Source: Marisediminitalea oceani (GTDB lineage Bacteria > Pseudomonadota > Gammaproteobacteria > Enterobacterales > Alteromonadaceae). From it: 64,000 bases of DNA. The stretch spans positions 86,950 through 150,949 of the forward strand of contig NZ_RCUA01000032.1 in the NCBI RefSeq assembly GCF_003731635.1, written 5' to 3'. The translations under genes and the position numbers were made by a program. Within the stretch, counting starts at the first letter, position 1; each line of letters opens with the position of its first letter. The notes under the pieces were generated by a model that made no database searches, was not told where the DNA came from, and worked only from the letters and a program-made list of their open reading frames with translations. Positions 9,824-19,222 of this stretch are shown in pieces.

Positions 9824-12064
9824 ATTAAACCGCTAATTTGCTGGCTCGTTCTGGCAATCGCCCTCTCTTTTGTGAGCGGTCATTCTTCTGTCTATGCCAG
9901 CGAAAATTATGCAGGCGCTGAGGCCTGTATTGCTTGTCATAAAGCCCAGGGCGATGCATGGCTGAGCTCCGATCATTATCAAAGCATGCAGCGTGCTGAT
10001 GAAAACGTGGTGCTGGGGGATTTCTCAGGTACTAAGTACACCTTTGGCAAACGCACTTCGCGGTTCTTTGTGCAAGACGGGCAATATTTTATCGAAACTT
10101 TCAACCAACAGGGCAAGCAACAGACTTACCCTGTTCGCTATGTCTTCGGTTACCGCCCGCTACAACAATATTTACTGGAAACCGAGCCAGGCCGTTTACA
10201 GGCGTTTGACGTTGCCTGGGATACCCGCCCCCGATCGGAAGGCGGGCAAAGGTGGTATCAACTGCAAGATGAAAGTGTAACGGATCCTGAGCATCCCTTT
10301 TTCTGGACCGGGTATTATCAAAATTGGAACAGCCGCTGTGCCGCCTGTCATACTACCGATTTTGAAAAACAATTTAACAGCGAAACCAATCAGTATCATT
10401 CCACCTGGACAGACGTAAACGTTGCCTGTGAAAGTTGCCATGGCCCAGGTCAGGAGCATATACAGAGTATTACTGACAAAACCTATTCTTCTGATAAGAC
10501 CGGCTTAAAAGACCTGGGTGAAAAACTTGTCTTTCATTTTAATGATGGCGATCCTATCGCTCGCCCGCAGCAGTCGCCGCAAGGTCCTTCACTGGCACTG
10601 GACACCTGCGGAGCTTGTCATAGCCGCCGGTCTGAGCTAAAGGAGCTCTCCGGCACTGAGCCCTATCACCAGCAATTTCAATTGGAAGGACTGGATGAGC
10701 CACTGTATTTTAGTGACGGACAAATTCGTGAAGAGGTGTTTGTTTTGGGGTCATTTCTACAAAGTAAAATGGCTGAAGCCGGAGTAACCTGCACAAATTG
10801 TCATGATCCTCACACTGGTAAAACACTTTTACCCGGCGCCCAGCTATGCAGTACCTGCCATGCACCAACCGTTTTTGCAGCACCTGAACATACTAATGGA
10901 CATGAAGGAGCTGATTGCCTTGATTGCCATATGCCAGAACGTGTCTATATGGGCGTTGATGCGCGTCGCGACCACCGATTCCACCGCCCCAGCCCTAAAC
11001 ACCCGAATAGCAGCTCGCCCTGTAAAACCTGCCATGGAGATGCATCCGAAGGATGGTTGACAAACGCTCTTAAAGCCTGGCCAAAACGACAGGGCGCGTC
11101 TCCAGACACCCTTGGCGAGTGGGCAGCCTTAAACCAGCGCTTATCAGCTCTGGATGTCACCGCAGTGAATGCCGCCAGTAACCTGTTGAACGAAGATAAA
11201 CTTCCCTCACTGGAAGAGGCCGCGCTGGTCGAGAAAATGGTTGTTATTGCGCCCCAACGCATGCTCGAAAAGGTTTCCCGCATGACTGATGACGACGATC
11301 CCATTATCAGACAAAGTGCTGCGCGTGCAGCCGCGAGTTTACCCGAAGCCAGTCAGTATCAACTCTTACTTAAATTAAGTCAGGACCCGATCATATCGGT
11401 GCGAGCGGAAGTAGCCAGTACGCTTTTATCGCTAAGACCCCAATGGTTTTCAAGGGCACCTCAACTGACCGCGTTGCTGGAGGAGTACCAACAAATATTG
11501 CGTGATAGCCAGGATCACCCTGGCGCAAACCTAGGTTTAGCTAGGATTGCCTCGCTCCAACAGCAAATTCCCGATGCAATAAAGCTCTATGAACTGGCAT
11601 TGCGAATAGATCCTCAGCATATCCCCTCCTTACTGAGTTATTCGGACTTTCTACGCAGTTTTGGTAACGAAGATAAAGCCCGTAGGCAGTTGGAGCTCGC
11701 CCTGCGATATGGCAGTGATATGGCTGCGGTACAGTTCTCATACGGACTACAGAAAATTCGCGACAAGGCCTACCAGCAAGCGCTTCCCCATCTCACTAAG
11801 GCAGCAAACTCAACTGAAGCCATACCAAGATATGCCTTTGTGAATGCAGTAGCGTTATGGCAACTCAATTATCGAAAGGACGCCATAACTGTTCTGACCG
11901 AAGCTGACACTCGCTGGCCAGGCAATTACGATATATTAGTCACCCGGGCAAAATATGCTTACCAGCTGAGAGATGTAACCGCTTTGAAAACCGCAGTAAA
12001 AGCATTGGGTGAGTACTATCCCAATGACGCCACTTATAAGCAGTTACAGAGATTGCTTAACTAA
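9824..12064 (+). CDS. Multiheme cytochrome c (8 CXXCH) with C-terminal TPR repeats, likely ATT start
   Basis: Eight CXXCH heme sites are visible (CIACH, CAACH, CESCH, CGACH, CTNCH, CSTCH, CLDCH, CKTCH) in the first ~385 residues. A HEAT-like stretch and several TPR units follow (about 540-745). The first ATG/GTG-type start in frame, GTG at 9872, would leave no signal sequence. The frame stays open upstream to a stop at 9779, and from the ATT at 9824 it encodes a textbook signal peptide (KPLICWLVLAIALSFVSG, cleavage near VYA-SEN). GGAG lies six bases before that ATT. A c-type cytochrome must be exported, so ATT is the preferred start. The likely role is periplasmic electron transfer or a reductase subunit; the substrate is unknown. 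Confidence 0.85.
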   Translation: MKPLICWLVLAIALSFVSGHSSVYASENYAGAEACIACHKAQGDAWLSSDHYQSMQRADENVVLGDFSGTKYTFGKRTSRFFVQDGQYFIETFNQQGKQQTYPVRYVFGYRPLQQYLLETEPGRLQAFDVAWDTRPRSEGGQRWYQLQDESVTDPEHPFFWTGYYQNWNSRCAACHTTDFEKQFNSETNQYHSTWTDVNVACESCHGPGQEHIQSITDKTYSSDKTGLKDLGEKLVFHFNDGDPIARPQQSPQGPSLALDTCGACHSRRSELKELSGTEPYHQQFQLEGLDEPLYFSDGQIREEVFVLGSFLQSKMAEAGVTCTNCHDPHTGKTLLPGAQLCSTCHAPTVFAAPEHTNGHEGADCLDCHMPERVYMGVDARRDHRFHRPSPKHPNSSSPCKTCHGDASEGWLTNALKAWPKRQGASPDTLGEWAALNQRLSALDVTAVNAASNLLNEDKLPSLEEAALVEKMVVIAPQRMLEKVSRMTDDDDPIIRQSAARAAASLPEASQYQLLLKLSQDPIISVRAEVASTLLSLRPQWFSRAPQLTALLEEYQQILRDSQDHPGANLGLARIASLQQQIPDAIKLYELALRIDPQHIPSLLSYSDFLRSFGNEDKARRQLELALRYGSDMAAVQFSYGLQKIRDKAYQQALPHLTKAANSTEAIPRYAFVNAVALWQLNYRKDAITVLTEADTRWPGNYDILVTRAKYAYQLRDVTALKTAVKALGEYYPNDATYKQLQRLLN

Positions 12065-12170
12065 GAGTTGCAGTGACTGCTTGCCTTGCTGAATTTCACT
12101 GACAATTTGTTGGTGAGTTGCATAATTCAGCGCTACTGACGGACGATAATTATTTCCGTTACTCCGCCTG

Positions 12171-12198
12171 TCCCGGCCCTCGCAGAGCGAGACCGGGA
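12171..12198. terminator. Hairpin between convergent cytochrome and phoH genes
   Basis: TCCCGGcCCTCGC pairs with GCGAGaCCGGGA around an AGA loop, a GC-rich stem placed between two convergent genes. There is no clear T tract, so its activity as a bidirectional terminator is inferred from position. Confidence 0.5.
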
Positions 12199-12212
12199 TA
12201 GCAGTATTGAGC

Positions 12213-13610
12213 TTACAGGTGATGCTCGGCAAAATCTGCCAGACGCGAACGCACCACACCATCAAGGTTAATGGTGGCGCTGCCCGAGAAGTCTTTAAAC
12301 TTCTCCACCAGGTAGGTTAAGCCCGAGGTCACAGCGCTTAAATAGTTACTGTCTATCTGCGCCAGGTTACCGCTACAAATCAGCTTGGTGCCTTCACCAC
12401 AACGGGTAATGATTGTTTTAAGCTGCGATGCTGTGAGGTTTTGCGACTCGTCCAGGATCACAATGGAGTTCTGGATACTCCGCCCGCGCATAAAGTTAAC
12501 CGACTTAAACTGAATATTGGCTTTCTCCATAATGTAACTCATGGAGCCTTTGGTGTTTTCGTCGTGTTTATGCAGCACTTCCAGGGAGTCGGTAATCGCC
12601 GCCAGCCAGGGCGCCATTTTCTCTTCTTCGGTACCAGGTAAAAAGCCGATGGATTCAGCGATTTCCGGGGTATTACGGGTAACGATAATCTTATCGTACA
12701 TGTTCCGCTCTACCACCATCTCCAGTGCAGCGGCTAATGCCAGCAGCGTTTTACCACTACCTGCCGGGCCGGTAAGGATCACCAGATCGATATGCGGGTC
12801 GAGTAAGGAATGCAGAGCCATTGCCTGGCCAATATTTTTCGGGTTAATTCCCCACGCATGGCGCGACATCAGACGCTCATAACCGAGATCGAGAATTTCC
12901 ATCTGGTCGCTGTCCATGGATTCCACCAGGCCAGCAAACTGATTACTTTCGTCGAGTAAAAACTCGTTAATGTATGCTTCGGGTAATAACGAGCGCGGTA
13001 CGGTGTGAATGGTGTCTCGCCCTTCTGAGCGACTGTCTACCGATTTTACGCGCTCCCAAAAGTCCCCCTCAAACTGGTGGTAGCCTCGGGTCAGATATTT
13101 AATGTCTGAAATCAGCTGATCGGTACGGTAATCCTCAACATGAGCAAGCCCGGCCCCTTTGGCTTTGAGGCGCATATTAATGTCTTTGGTGACCAGCACC
13201 ACTTCCTGCGAAGCGAACATCGTTTGCAAATGCAATGCAACATTAATGATACGGTTGTCATTTTCGTCACTGGCAAAAATCTGCTGTGACTCGGTCATAT
13301 TTAAATCAGCATAAATCGATAACGTCCCGGTCGGTCGGTTATCACCAGCGCCGAATCCACTTAATGGCACGCCAGCCAGCATGTCTTCGGGCGTCGCATC
13401 ACGCAATAAATCTTCCATGGCGCGAATACAGACCCTGGCATCACGGGCAACGTCTTTCTTGCTGTCTTTTATATAATCCAGCTCTTCCAGTACCGTCATG
13501 GGCACCACAACATCATTTTCTTTAAAAGAGAGGAACGCGAGGGGTTCGTGTAGCAGGATATTGGTATCTAGGACATATATTCTGGTGTCTGCATTGCTTT
13601 TTCTTGGCAT
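12213..13610 (-). CDS. PIN-domain/PhoH-family ATPase (PhoH2 type)
   Basis: The product is 465 aa. An N-terminal PIN ribonuclease domain (residues ~10-150; YVLDTNILLHEP, TVLEELD, VTKDINMR) is joined to a PhoH NTPase domain (from ~250; Walker A LTGPAGSGKTLLALA, Walker B VILDESQNLT, and SGNLAQID). This pairing is the PhoH2 class, an ATP-dependent RNA-unwinding and cleaving protein studied in mycobacteria. Its function in gammaproteobacteria is not settled. A good RBS (GGAG, 7 bases before ATG) supports the start. Monocistronic, divergent from rapA. Confidence 0.92.
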   Translation of the reverse strand: MPRKSNADTRIYVLDTNILLHEPLAFLSFKENDVVVPMTVLEELDYIKDSKKDVARDARVCIRAMEDLLRDATPEDMLAGVPLSGFGAGDNRPTGTLSIYADLNMTESQQIFASDENDNRIINVALHLQTMFASQEVVLVTKDINMRLKAKGAGLAHVEDYRTDQLISDIKYLTRGYHQFEGDFWERVKSVDSRSEGRDTIHTVPRSLLPEAYINEFLLDESNQFAGLVESMDSDQMEILDLGYERLMSRHAWGINPKNIGQAMALHSLLDPHIDLVILTGPAGSGKTLLALAAALEMVVERNMYDKIIVTRNTPEIAESIGFLPGTEEEKMAPWLAAITDSLEVLHKHDENTKGSMSYIMEKANIQFKSVNFMRGRSIQNSIVILDESQNLTASQLKTIITRCGEGTKLICSGNLAQIDSNYLSAVTSGLTYLVEKFKDFSGSATINLDGVVRSRLADFAEHHL

Positions 13611-13906
13611 CCGTTACTCCAATGAACATGACCAAGCTCGTCTTATTGTCGACGTGCTATTACGAGCCGATGTACACGGAGTTACAAGCCGACTGACACT
13701 CCGCATCACATCGACCATCAACTCCACCATAATCCAGTTTTTAAAACTATTCACTTTTTTTTGGCATTTTTAGGCAAATTAATTTTTATCACCTGGTTGC
13801 CTGTTCATCAGGTACGACAAGATTGCAGCTGATTGCTATATTGAGCAAGACAGCTAAGGCGGGGATCAGTACAATACGCCCCCCGGTTATCGCGGAGTAG
13901 TTTAAT
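13611..13906. other. Divergent intergenic region phoH2-rapA
   Basis: This 296-bp gap separates two divergent genes and must hold both promoters. An AT-rich segment near 13740-13795 is the likely promoter area. No small gene or clear operator is seen. Confidence 0.4.
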
Positions 13907-16729
13907 ATGAGTACCGACACACAATTTGCCATTGGTCAGCGCTGGCTGAGTAACACCGAAACAGAACTGGGCCTGGGCGCGATTATTCGCGTGGATTTCC
14001 GTTCCATAGAGGTGTTGTATCCAGCCACCGAAGAAAGCCGCATTTACACCAAAGCCGATGCGCCACTCACGCGCCTCACGTTTACCGAAGGTGAAATGGT
14101 GAAATCGCAGGAAGGCTGGAGTTTGTGTGTTGAGTCGATCACCGAGCAACAGGGTGTGCTGATTTATCATGGTGTACGCGAAGATACCAAACAGGCTACC
14201 ACGCTGGCCGAACCCAACCTCGATCACCATATTCGTTTAAATCAGCCTGAGAAACGGTTATTTAACTACCAGTTCGACCACCCTAAGTGGTTTGACTTGC
14301 GCCATGGCTCACTAACCAATGAACATGCTCACGCTAAGTCCGACACCATAGGTCTGGTGGGCGCTCGTATCGAGCTGATTCCTCACCAGTTGCACATCGC
14401 TTCTGAAGTGGGTCGTCGCTATGCCCCACGGGTACTGCTGGCTGATGAGGTTGGCCTGGGTAAAACCATTGAGGCAGCGCTTATTATCCACCAGCAAATT
14501 CTTACCGGTCGTGCGTCGCGGGTATTAATTGTGGTACCAGATACCCTGCTGCATCAATGGCTGGTTGAAATGCTGCGCCGGGTTAACCTCGCCTTTGCTA
14601 TTTATGACGAAAGCCGCTGCGTGGCACTGGAAGATGAGAGCGATAACCCCTTTGATAACGACCAGCTCATCCTGTGTGGTCTTAACTGGCTGACCAGCAA
14701 TCCTAAACGTCAGCAGCAGATCCAGGATACGTCCTGGGACTTACTGGTGGTCGATGAAGCTCATCACCTGGCCTGGTCTGCCGATGAGCCGTCACTGGAA
14801 TATCAAACCATTGAAAAACTGGCTGAAGCCACACCGGGTGTATTACTGCTTACCGCTACGCCGGATCAACTGGGTCACGAAAGTCACTTTGCCCGCCTGC
14901 GTTTGCTGGACCCTGCGCGTTTTTATGATTACCCGGCGTTTTTAAAAGAAGAGTCTCAGTATACGCAGTTGGCAGAAGCGGTAGCACCGCTTATCGAAGG
15001 CGATGAATTAAGCGCCGAGCAAACCGCTCAGTTAACCGCACTTGCGCCTGAGATCATGGCGCAGTTTGATGATTTAAGCAGTAACGAAAACCGAGATGCC
15101 ATTTTGCATCAGCTTATCGATTGCCACGGTACCGGCCGCTTATTATTCCGTAACCGCCGTGCCGCGATAGAAGGCTTTCCGTCGCGTCATTTGCATGCTT
15201 ATCCGCTGCCTAAACCTGAGCTTTATGAGAATGACGAGATTACCTCTTTAACCGAAGCTCTGTACCCGGAGCGTCAGCCGGCACTTATTGATGTCTGGCT
15301 GGATGCCGATCCACGGGTGGAATGGCTGTTAAACCTGTTACCCGACATCAAACCAGAAAAAGTACTGTTGATCTGTGCCAGTGCCGCCACCGCCCAGCAA
15401 TTAGCTGAGCTGATCCGTGTGCGTACCGGTATTCGTCAGGCCGTGTTTCACGAAGGCATGAGTATTGTGGAGCGTGATAAAGCCGCCCACTACTTTGCCG
15501 ATCCGGAAGACGGTGCGCAAATCCTGCTGTGCAGTGAAATTGGTAGTGAAGGCCGTAACTTTCAGTTCGCCCATCATTTGGTGCTGTTTGATTTACCGCT
15601 CACGCCCGATCTTCTGGAACAGCGTATTGGCCGACTCGACCGGATTGGCCAGACCCAGGATATCCAAATCCACGTACCAGTAATTGAAGAGTCTGCTCAG
15701 TCAGTATTGTTAAAGTGGTACCACGAAGGCCTGAATGCCTTTGAACAAACCTGCCCTACCGGCGGTAAAGTGTTCGACACGGTAGAAGAAACCCTGGTAA
15801 TGAACTGCCTTACTCCGTTTGACACTGAGCTGCAGCAGGAACTGATTGAGCAAAGCCAACAGCTTAACGCCGAGCTCAAAGCCAAACTGGATGCCGGACG
15901 CGACAAACTGCTGGAATTAAACGCTGCCGGTGTGGGCCGGGTCGATACGCTATTGGAGCAGATCGTCGCCCAGGACAGTGCCAGCGAGTTACCTAAATTT
16001 GCTGGCCGACTGTTTGATGCCATTGGCATTCAACAGGAAGAAAAAGGCCAGGACTGTTTTATCCTGCGCCCCAGCGAGTCCATGATTGGCCACCTGCCGG
16101 GTCTGGACCCGGAGGGGATGACGGTCACCTACCGTCGTCGCACCGCAACCACACTGGAAAACGTGCACTTTTTAACCTGGGATCATCCGCTTATTCATCA
16201 TGCCATGGAAATGGTGATGACCGACATTTACGGTAAGAGCAGCGTGGGGTTTGTGGCCGATACCAGCCAGCCTAAAGGCGCGTATTATCTGGAAACCCTG
16301 TTTGTGTTGTCGGCTAAAGCGCCTGCGGCACTGCAGTTGGAGCGCTTCCTGCCGCCTACGCCAATCCGCTTGTGTCTGGATGCCAAGAGTCAGCCGTCGG
16401 ATCTTGATACCACTGCCCATCGTCCTCTCGGCCGCAAGGTAGCAACACAGTTAGTACAGGCACTTACGCCGCAGTTGCAACAGCATTTACAGCATGCCCG
16501 CGAGCTGGCCCATAAACAGGCAAATCACGTTCTCGGCGAAGCTATGGATGCTATGCAAACCACCCTGGGCGGAGAAGTACAACGCCTGAAAGATTTGCAG
16601 CAGCAGAACCCGGCTATCCGTGACAGCGAAATCGAGTTTATCGAAATTCAGATGGCAGCGTTAACCAAGGTGCTGCAGGAAAGTGACGTGCAGCTCGACG
16701 CCGTACGGGTACTGGTAAACAATCCTTAA
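13907..16729 (+). CDS. rapA: RNA polymerase-associated protein RapA (HepA)
   Basis: The product is 940 aa (E. coli RapA is 968). The N-terminal Tudor-like region (residues ~1-110; FAIGQRWLS) contacts RNA polymerase. The SWI2/SNF2 ATPase follows with Walker A LADEVGLGKTIEAAL, DEAH box VVDEAHHL, TATP, and the second RecA lobe with EIGSEGRNFQ and QRIGRLDRIGQ. The C-terminal RapA-specific region is complete. RapA binds core RNA polymerase and promotes recycling by remodelling stalled post-termination complexes. rluA follows 15 bp downstream on the same strand, an arrangement also known from E. coli. Confidence 0.97.
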   Translation: MSTDTQFAIGQRWLSNTETELGLGAIIRVDFRSIEVLYPATEESRIYTKADAPLTRLTFTEGEMVKSQEGWSLCVESITEQQGVLIYHGVREDTKQATTLAEPNLDHHIRLNQPEKRLFNYQFDHPKWFDLRHGSLTNEHAHAKSDTIGLVGARIELIPHQLHIASEVGRRYAPRVLLADEVGLGKTIEAALIIHQQILTGRASRVLIVVPDTLLHQWLVEMLRRVNLAFAIYDESRCVALEDESDNPFDNDQLILCGLNWLTSNPKRQQQIQDTSWDLLVVDEAHHLAWSADEPSLEYQTIEKLAEATPGVLLLTATPDQLGHESHFARLRLLDPARFYDYPAFLKEESQYTQLAEAVAPLIEGDELSAEQTAQLTALAPEIMAQFDDLSSNENRDAILHQLIDCHGTGRLLFRNRRAAIEGFPSRHLHAYPLPKPELYENDEITSLTEALYPERQPALIDVWLDADPRVEWLLNLLPDIKPEKVLLICASAATAQQLAELIRVRTGIRQAVFHEGMSIVERDKAAHYFADPEDGAQILLCSEIGSEGRNFQFAHHLVLFDLPLTPDLLEQRIGRLDRIGQTQDIQIHVPVIEESAQSVLLKWYHEGLNAFEQTCPTGGKVFDTVEETLVMNCLTPFDTELQQELIEQSQQLNAELKAKLDAGRDKLLELNAAGVGRVDTLLEQIVAQDSASELPKFAGRLFDAIGIQQEEKGQDCFILRPSESMIGHLPGLDPEGMTVTYRRRTATTLENVHFLTWDHPLIHHAMEMVMTDIYGKSSVGFVADTSQPKGAYYLETLFVLSAKAPAALQLERFLPPTPIRLCLDAKSQPSDLDTTAHRPLGRKVATQLVQALTPQLQQHLQHARELAHKQANHVLGEAMDAMQTTLGGEVQRLKDLQQQNPAIRDSEIEFIEIQMAALTKVLQESDVQLDAVRVLVNNP

Positions 16730-16744
16730 GGTTAGCGAATTAGA

Positions 16745-17455
16745 ATGAGTGCCAACCCGGAATTTGTTTATCAACCGCCACAGAATCCCTACTTAAGCTT
16801 GTTGTATCATGATGACGATGTGATTGTGGTTAACAAGCCCAGCGGCCTGCTCAGTGTGCCGGGCAAAGCTCCGGAACACCGGGATTCGCTCATTACCCGT
16901 ATTCAACGGGTTTACCCTGATGCGAGGATCGTACACCGGTTGGATATGGCCACTTCCGGGGTTATGGTGGTGGCTCAGCACAAAGACAGCCATCGCCAGC
17001 TTTCGCGGCAATTTGAGCTGCGCCAGACCGCCAAGCGTTACTTCGCCAGGATAGCCGGCGTGCCCGCTCAATCGTCAGGCTCGGTAGATTTACCGCTCAT
17101 CTGTGACTGGCCCAACCGGCCCAAACAAAAAGTCGACTTTGAGTCTGGCAAGCCTGCGCTCACCCATTATAAAGTAGTGCAACAGGATGCTACCGAAGCG
17201 CTCGTGGCACTTATCCCGATAACCGGTCGCTCCCATCAGTTGCGGGTCCATATGCTTGAACTGGGCCACCCCATCTTAGGCGATCGCCTGTATGGCACAC
17301 CCTCAGTGATTGCCAGCGCGCCGCGGTTACAATTGCACGCAGAGACATTATCATTTACCCACCCGACGAGCGGTAAACGCATGCAGTTCAGTGCGCCCCT
17401 CCCATTTGGTCACTACCAACCGGATGTTTTTTCAGAAGTATCGCCGGGCGCTTAA
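16745..17455 (+). CDS. rluA: 23S rRNA/tRNA pseudouridine synthase RluA
   Basis: This 236-aa protein has the RluA-family catalytic motif RIVHRLDMATSGVMV (catalytic Asp in HRLD) near residue 61, and later ITGRSHQLRVHM and GHPILGDRLYG. It lacks an S4 domain, which fits RluA rather than RluC/D. RluA modifies U746 of 23S rRNA and U32 of several tRNAs. It sits 15 bp after rapA, so the two are probably co-transcribed. Confidence 0.9.
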   Translation: MSANPEFVYQPPQNPYLSLLYHDDDVIVVNKPSGLLSVPGKAPEHRDSLITRIQRVYPDARIVHRLDMATSGVMVVAQHKDSHRQLSRQFELRQTAKRYFARIAGVPAQSSGSVDLPLICDWPNRPKQKVDFESGKPALTHYKVVQQDATEALVALIPITGRSHQLRVHMLELGHPILGDRLYGTPSVIASAPRLQLHAETLSFTHPTSGKRMQFSAPLPFGHYQPDVFSEVSPGA

Positions 17456-17517
17456 TGTTTGCGGATCATAGCCGATAACCTACTATTAGTGTTTGTCCGG
17501 ACCCGCTTAATTTAGTC

Positions 17518-18360
17518 ATGAATCGCCTCTTTGCCATCATCAGCGTTGCTTGTATCCTGCTTTTACTGGTGGTTTACAGTCGCCCGGTAACGGCGCTGAC
17601 ACTGGACGATCTGACCCATTATTTTCATGACGAGGATTTACTGACGCTCGCCGTAGCCGACCAGCAAATTCCGGCCCTTGAGATCCAACCGAGCGTCCCA
17701 CTGGTGCGCGGTACTGCCATTATCCTGGTATCCCTCCAGTCACAATCGATCAATCTGGATACCGGATTGGTACTGGCCGAGAGCCTGGGTGAAAAAGGCT
17801 GGCGCACCTTGCTTATTCCCACCGACTTTAATCAGGCCGAGGCTACCCAGCCGGCATCGGTAACCAGTGATAAACCCGTGGCTAATCTGCTAACGGCGCC
17901 GGTAAACTATGATGCTTACCGGCTGCAAATTATCGGCTTGATTAACGCCGCCTACACCCATGCCAACCAGTTTAAAGGGTATACGTTTATTACCGCCGAA
18001 GGCATGACCAGCGCGGTGTTACTCGACGCTATCCACAACGGCCTGGTCAGTGCACCGGATACGCTGGTGAGCGTTGGCGCTTTCTGGCCGGCCAGAACTC
18101 AAAACAATGCGCTGGCCGAAATGCTGGCACAAAGCAGCTACCCGGTGCTGGATATTAGTTTGCCGTCGCTGAGCCAATGGCAATCTGCCACTGTTGAGCA
18201 GCGCAGGAATGCCGTAGCGATGAGTTTAAAGCAGCTTTATCGTCAACGCACGTTTACAGCGCAGCAAAGTTATGGCGGTGCGGGTGACCGACTGCCCCGG
18301 CCGGGCAGTGCCTGGTTAGGCACCGAGATTTACAGTTGGTTACGTTATCTCGGCTGGTAG
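17518..18360 (+). CDS. DUF3530-family exported protein
   Basis: The 280-aa product has a signal peptide (FAIISVACILLLLVVYSRPVTA). The central part reads as an alpha/beta-hydrolase-like region (GTAIILVSLQSQSINLDTGLVLAESLGEKGW), typical of the DUF3530 family of Alteromonadales and Vibrio. The usual GxSxG nucleophile is not obvious; the nearest equivalent is FITAEGMTSAVLLDA, with Glu-Gly-Met in the elbow. An inactive hydrolase fold is therefore possible. It follows rluA by 62 bp. Function is unknown. Confidence 0.7.
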   Translation: MNRLFAIISVACILLLLVVYSRPVTALTLDDLTHYFHDEDLLTLAVADQQIPALEIQPSVPLVRGTAIILVSLQSQSINLDTGLVLAESLGEKGWRTLLIPTDFNQAEATQPASVTSDKPVANLLTAPVNYDAYRLQIIGLINAAYTHANQFKGYTFITAEGMTSAVLLDAIHNGLVSAPDTLVSVGAFWPARTQNNALAEMLAQSSYPVLDISLPSLSQWQSATVEQRRNAVAMSLKQLYRQRTFTAQQSYGGAGDRLPRPGSAWLGTEIYSWLRYLGW

Positions 18361-18603
18361 TAAACCATCAGGTTTCTCGCTTTGATACGTAAACTACTGA
18401 AGTCTCAATGGCTTCAGAATCGACTGAAAGCGCTTCTATAACCACGAATAATTAAGACCGATAATTCTCTTACAGCCCTCGCCAGATAAGATATGCCAAG
18501 ACATACGGGGGTGTACTGCAACTCGTCGCATTTTTGCAATTCTACCGGTGACTTCAGAATTTTGGGCTATACTTCGTTTAGGTTTTTTTAGCGGATTGCC
18601 AGC

Positions 18604-18927
18604 GTGAGTATCAGTCAATTCATTGAGGAAAAATCCCGTCAGCTGTGTTTTTATTTGCGCGCTTTCTGGCAGGGCACCCTGAATTATCAGGAACTCAATT
18701 ATTTTTTCTGGGACACTCTAGAGGAGTGGTCTCTCTATCGCAGCGACGATCTGGAACCGAGCACTCACAAAGAACGCGTCTTTTGGCACTTATTGCACCA
18801 AATACACTACTGGCGCGAAGATCAGCTTACCGACGACGAAATCTTACGCGAAGAATTAACCCATTGCGTGGCTTACCTTAAAGGCGAGTCGGTGTACCCC
18901 ATGGATTGCATCGGTATCCGTCCCTAA
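18604..18927 (+). CDS. Small conserved hypothetical protein
   Basis: This 107-aa acidic, aromatic-rich protein (starts MSISQFIEEKSRQLCFYLRA with a GTG codon) has no recognised domain. Many Trp/Tyr/Leu residues in a mostly helical pattern suggest a compact soluble helical protein. It has its own upstream region of about 240 bp and a clear terminator behind it, which supports a real single-gene unit. Confidence 0.6.
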   Translation: MSISQFIEEKSRQLCFYLRAFWQGTLNYQELNYFFWDTLEEWSLYRSDDLEPSTHKERVFWHLLHQIHYWREDQLTDDEILREELTHCVAYLKGESVYPMDCIGIRP

Positions 18928-18928
18928 C

Positions 18929-18955
18929 GCGAGCGGTAGCGCTCGCCTTTTCTTT
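18929..18955 (+). terminator. Rho-independent terminator
   Basis: GCGAGCG-gtag-CGCTCGC is followed by CTTTTCTTT immediately after the stop codon at 18927. A 7-bp GC stem with a T tract is a convincing intrinsic terminator. Confidence 0.85.
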
Positions 18956-18967
18956 AGCCAGACTGGT

Positions 18968-19155
18968 ATACCAATCCGCATAGTAGTTTACTCTCTCAGA
19001 GTGATCCCTGAGGGCTAGACGAAAACGACTTAGATCACGACGCGTTCTCTGCGGCATAGTCATTCTATGTCCAGAGGACGCAACACAGAGGTAAGCCGTT
19101 TTGGCCACTCCCTTTGGGCAATTCCCTGAGGGCGAGCTACTATGCGGATTGGTAT
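18968..19155. repeat. 188-bp palindromic MITE-like repeat
   Basis: The two ends carry a perfect 19-bp inverted repeat, ATACCAATCCGCATAGTAG. The interior is also largely self-complementary: GACGAAAACGACTTA pairs imperfectly with TAAGCCGTTTTGGC, and CATAGTCATTCTATG lies at the centre. The whole unit could fold into one long hairpin. A motif CCCTGAGGGC occurs near both ends. It contains no gene. Its form suggests a dispersed non-autonomous repeat. Confidence 0.75.
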
Positions 19156-19222
19156 TACTTGCAGCCACAGGCTATACGTGATCCAATAAGCGCATAACAA
19201 TAGTTAAAAAGAGTCTTTCTTA

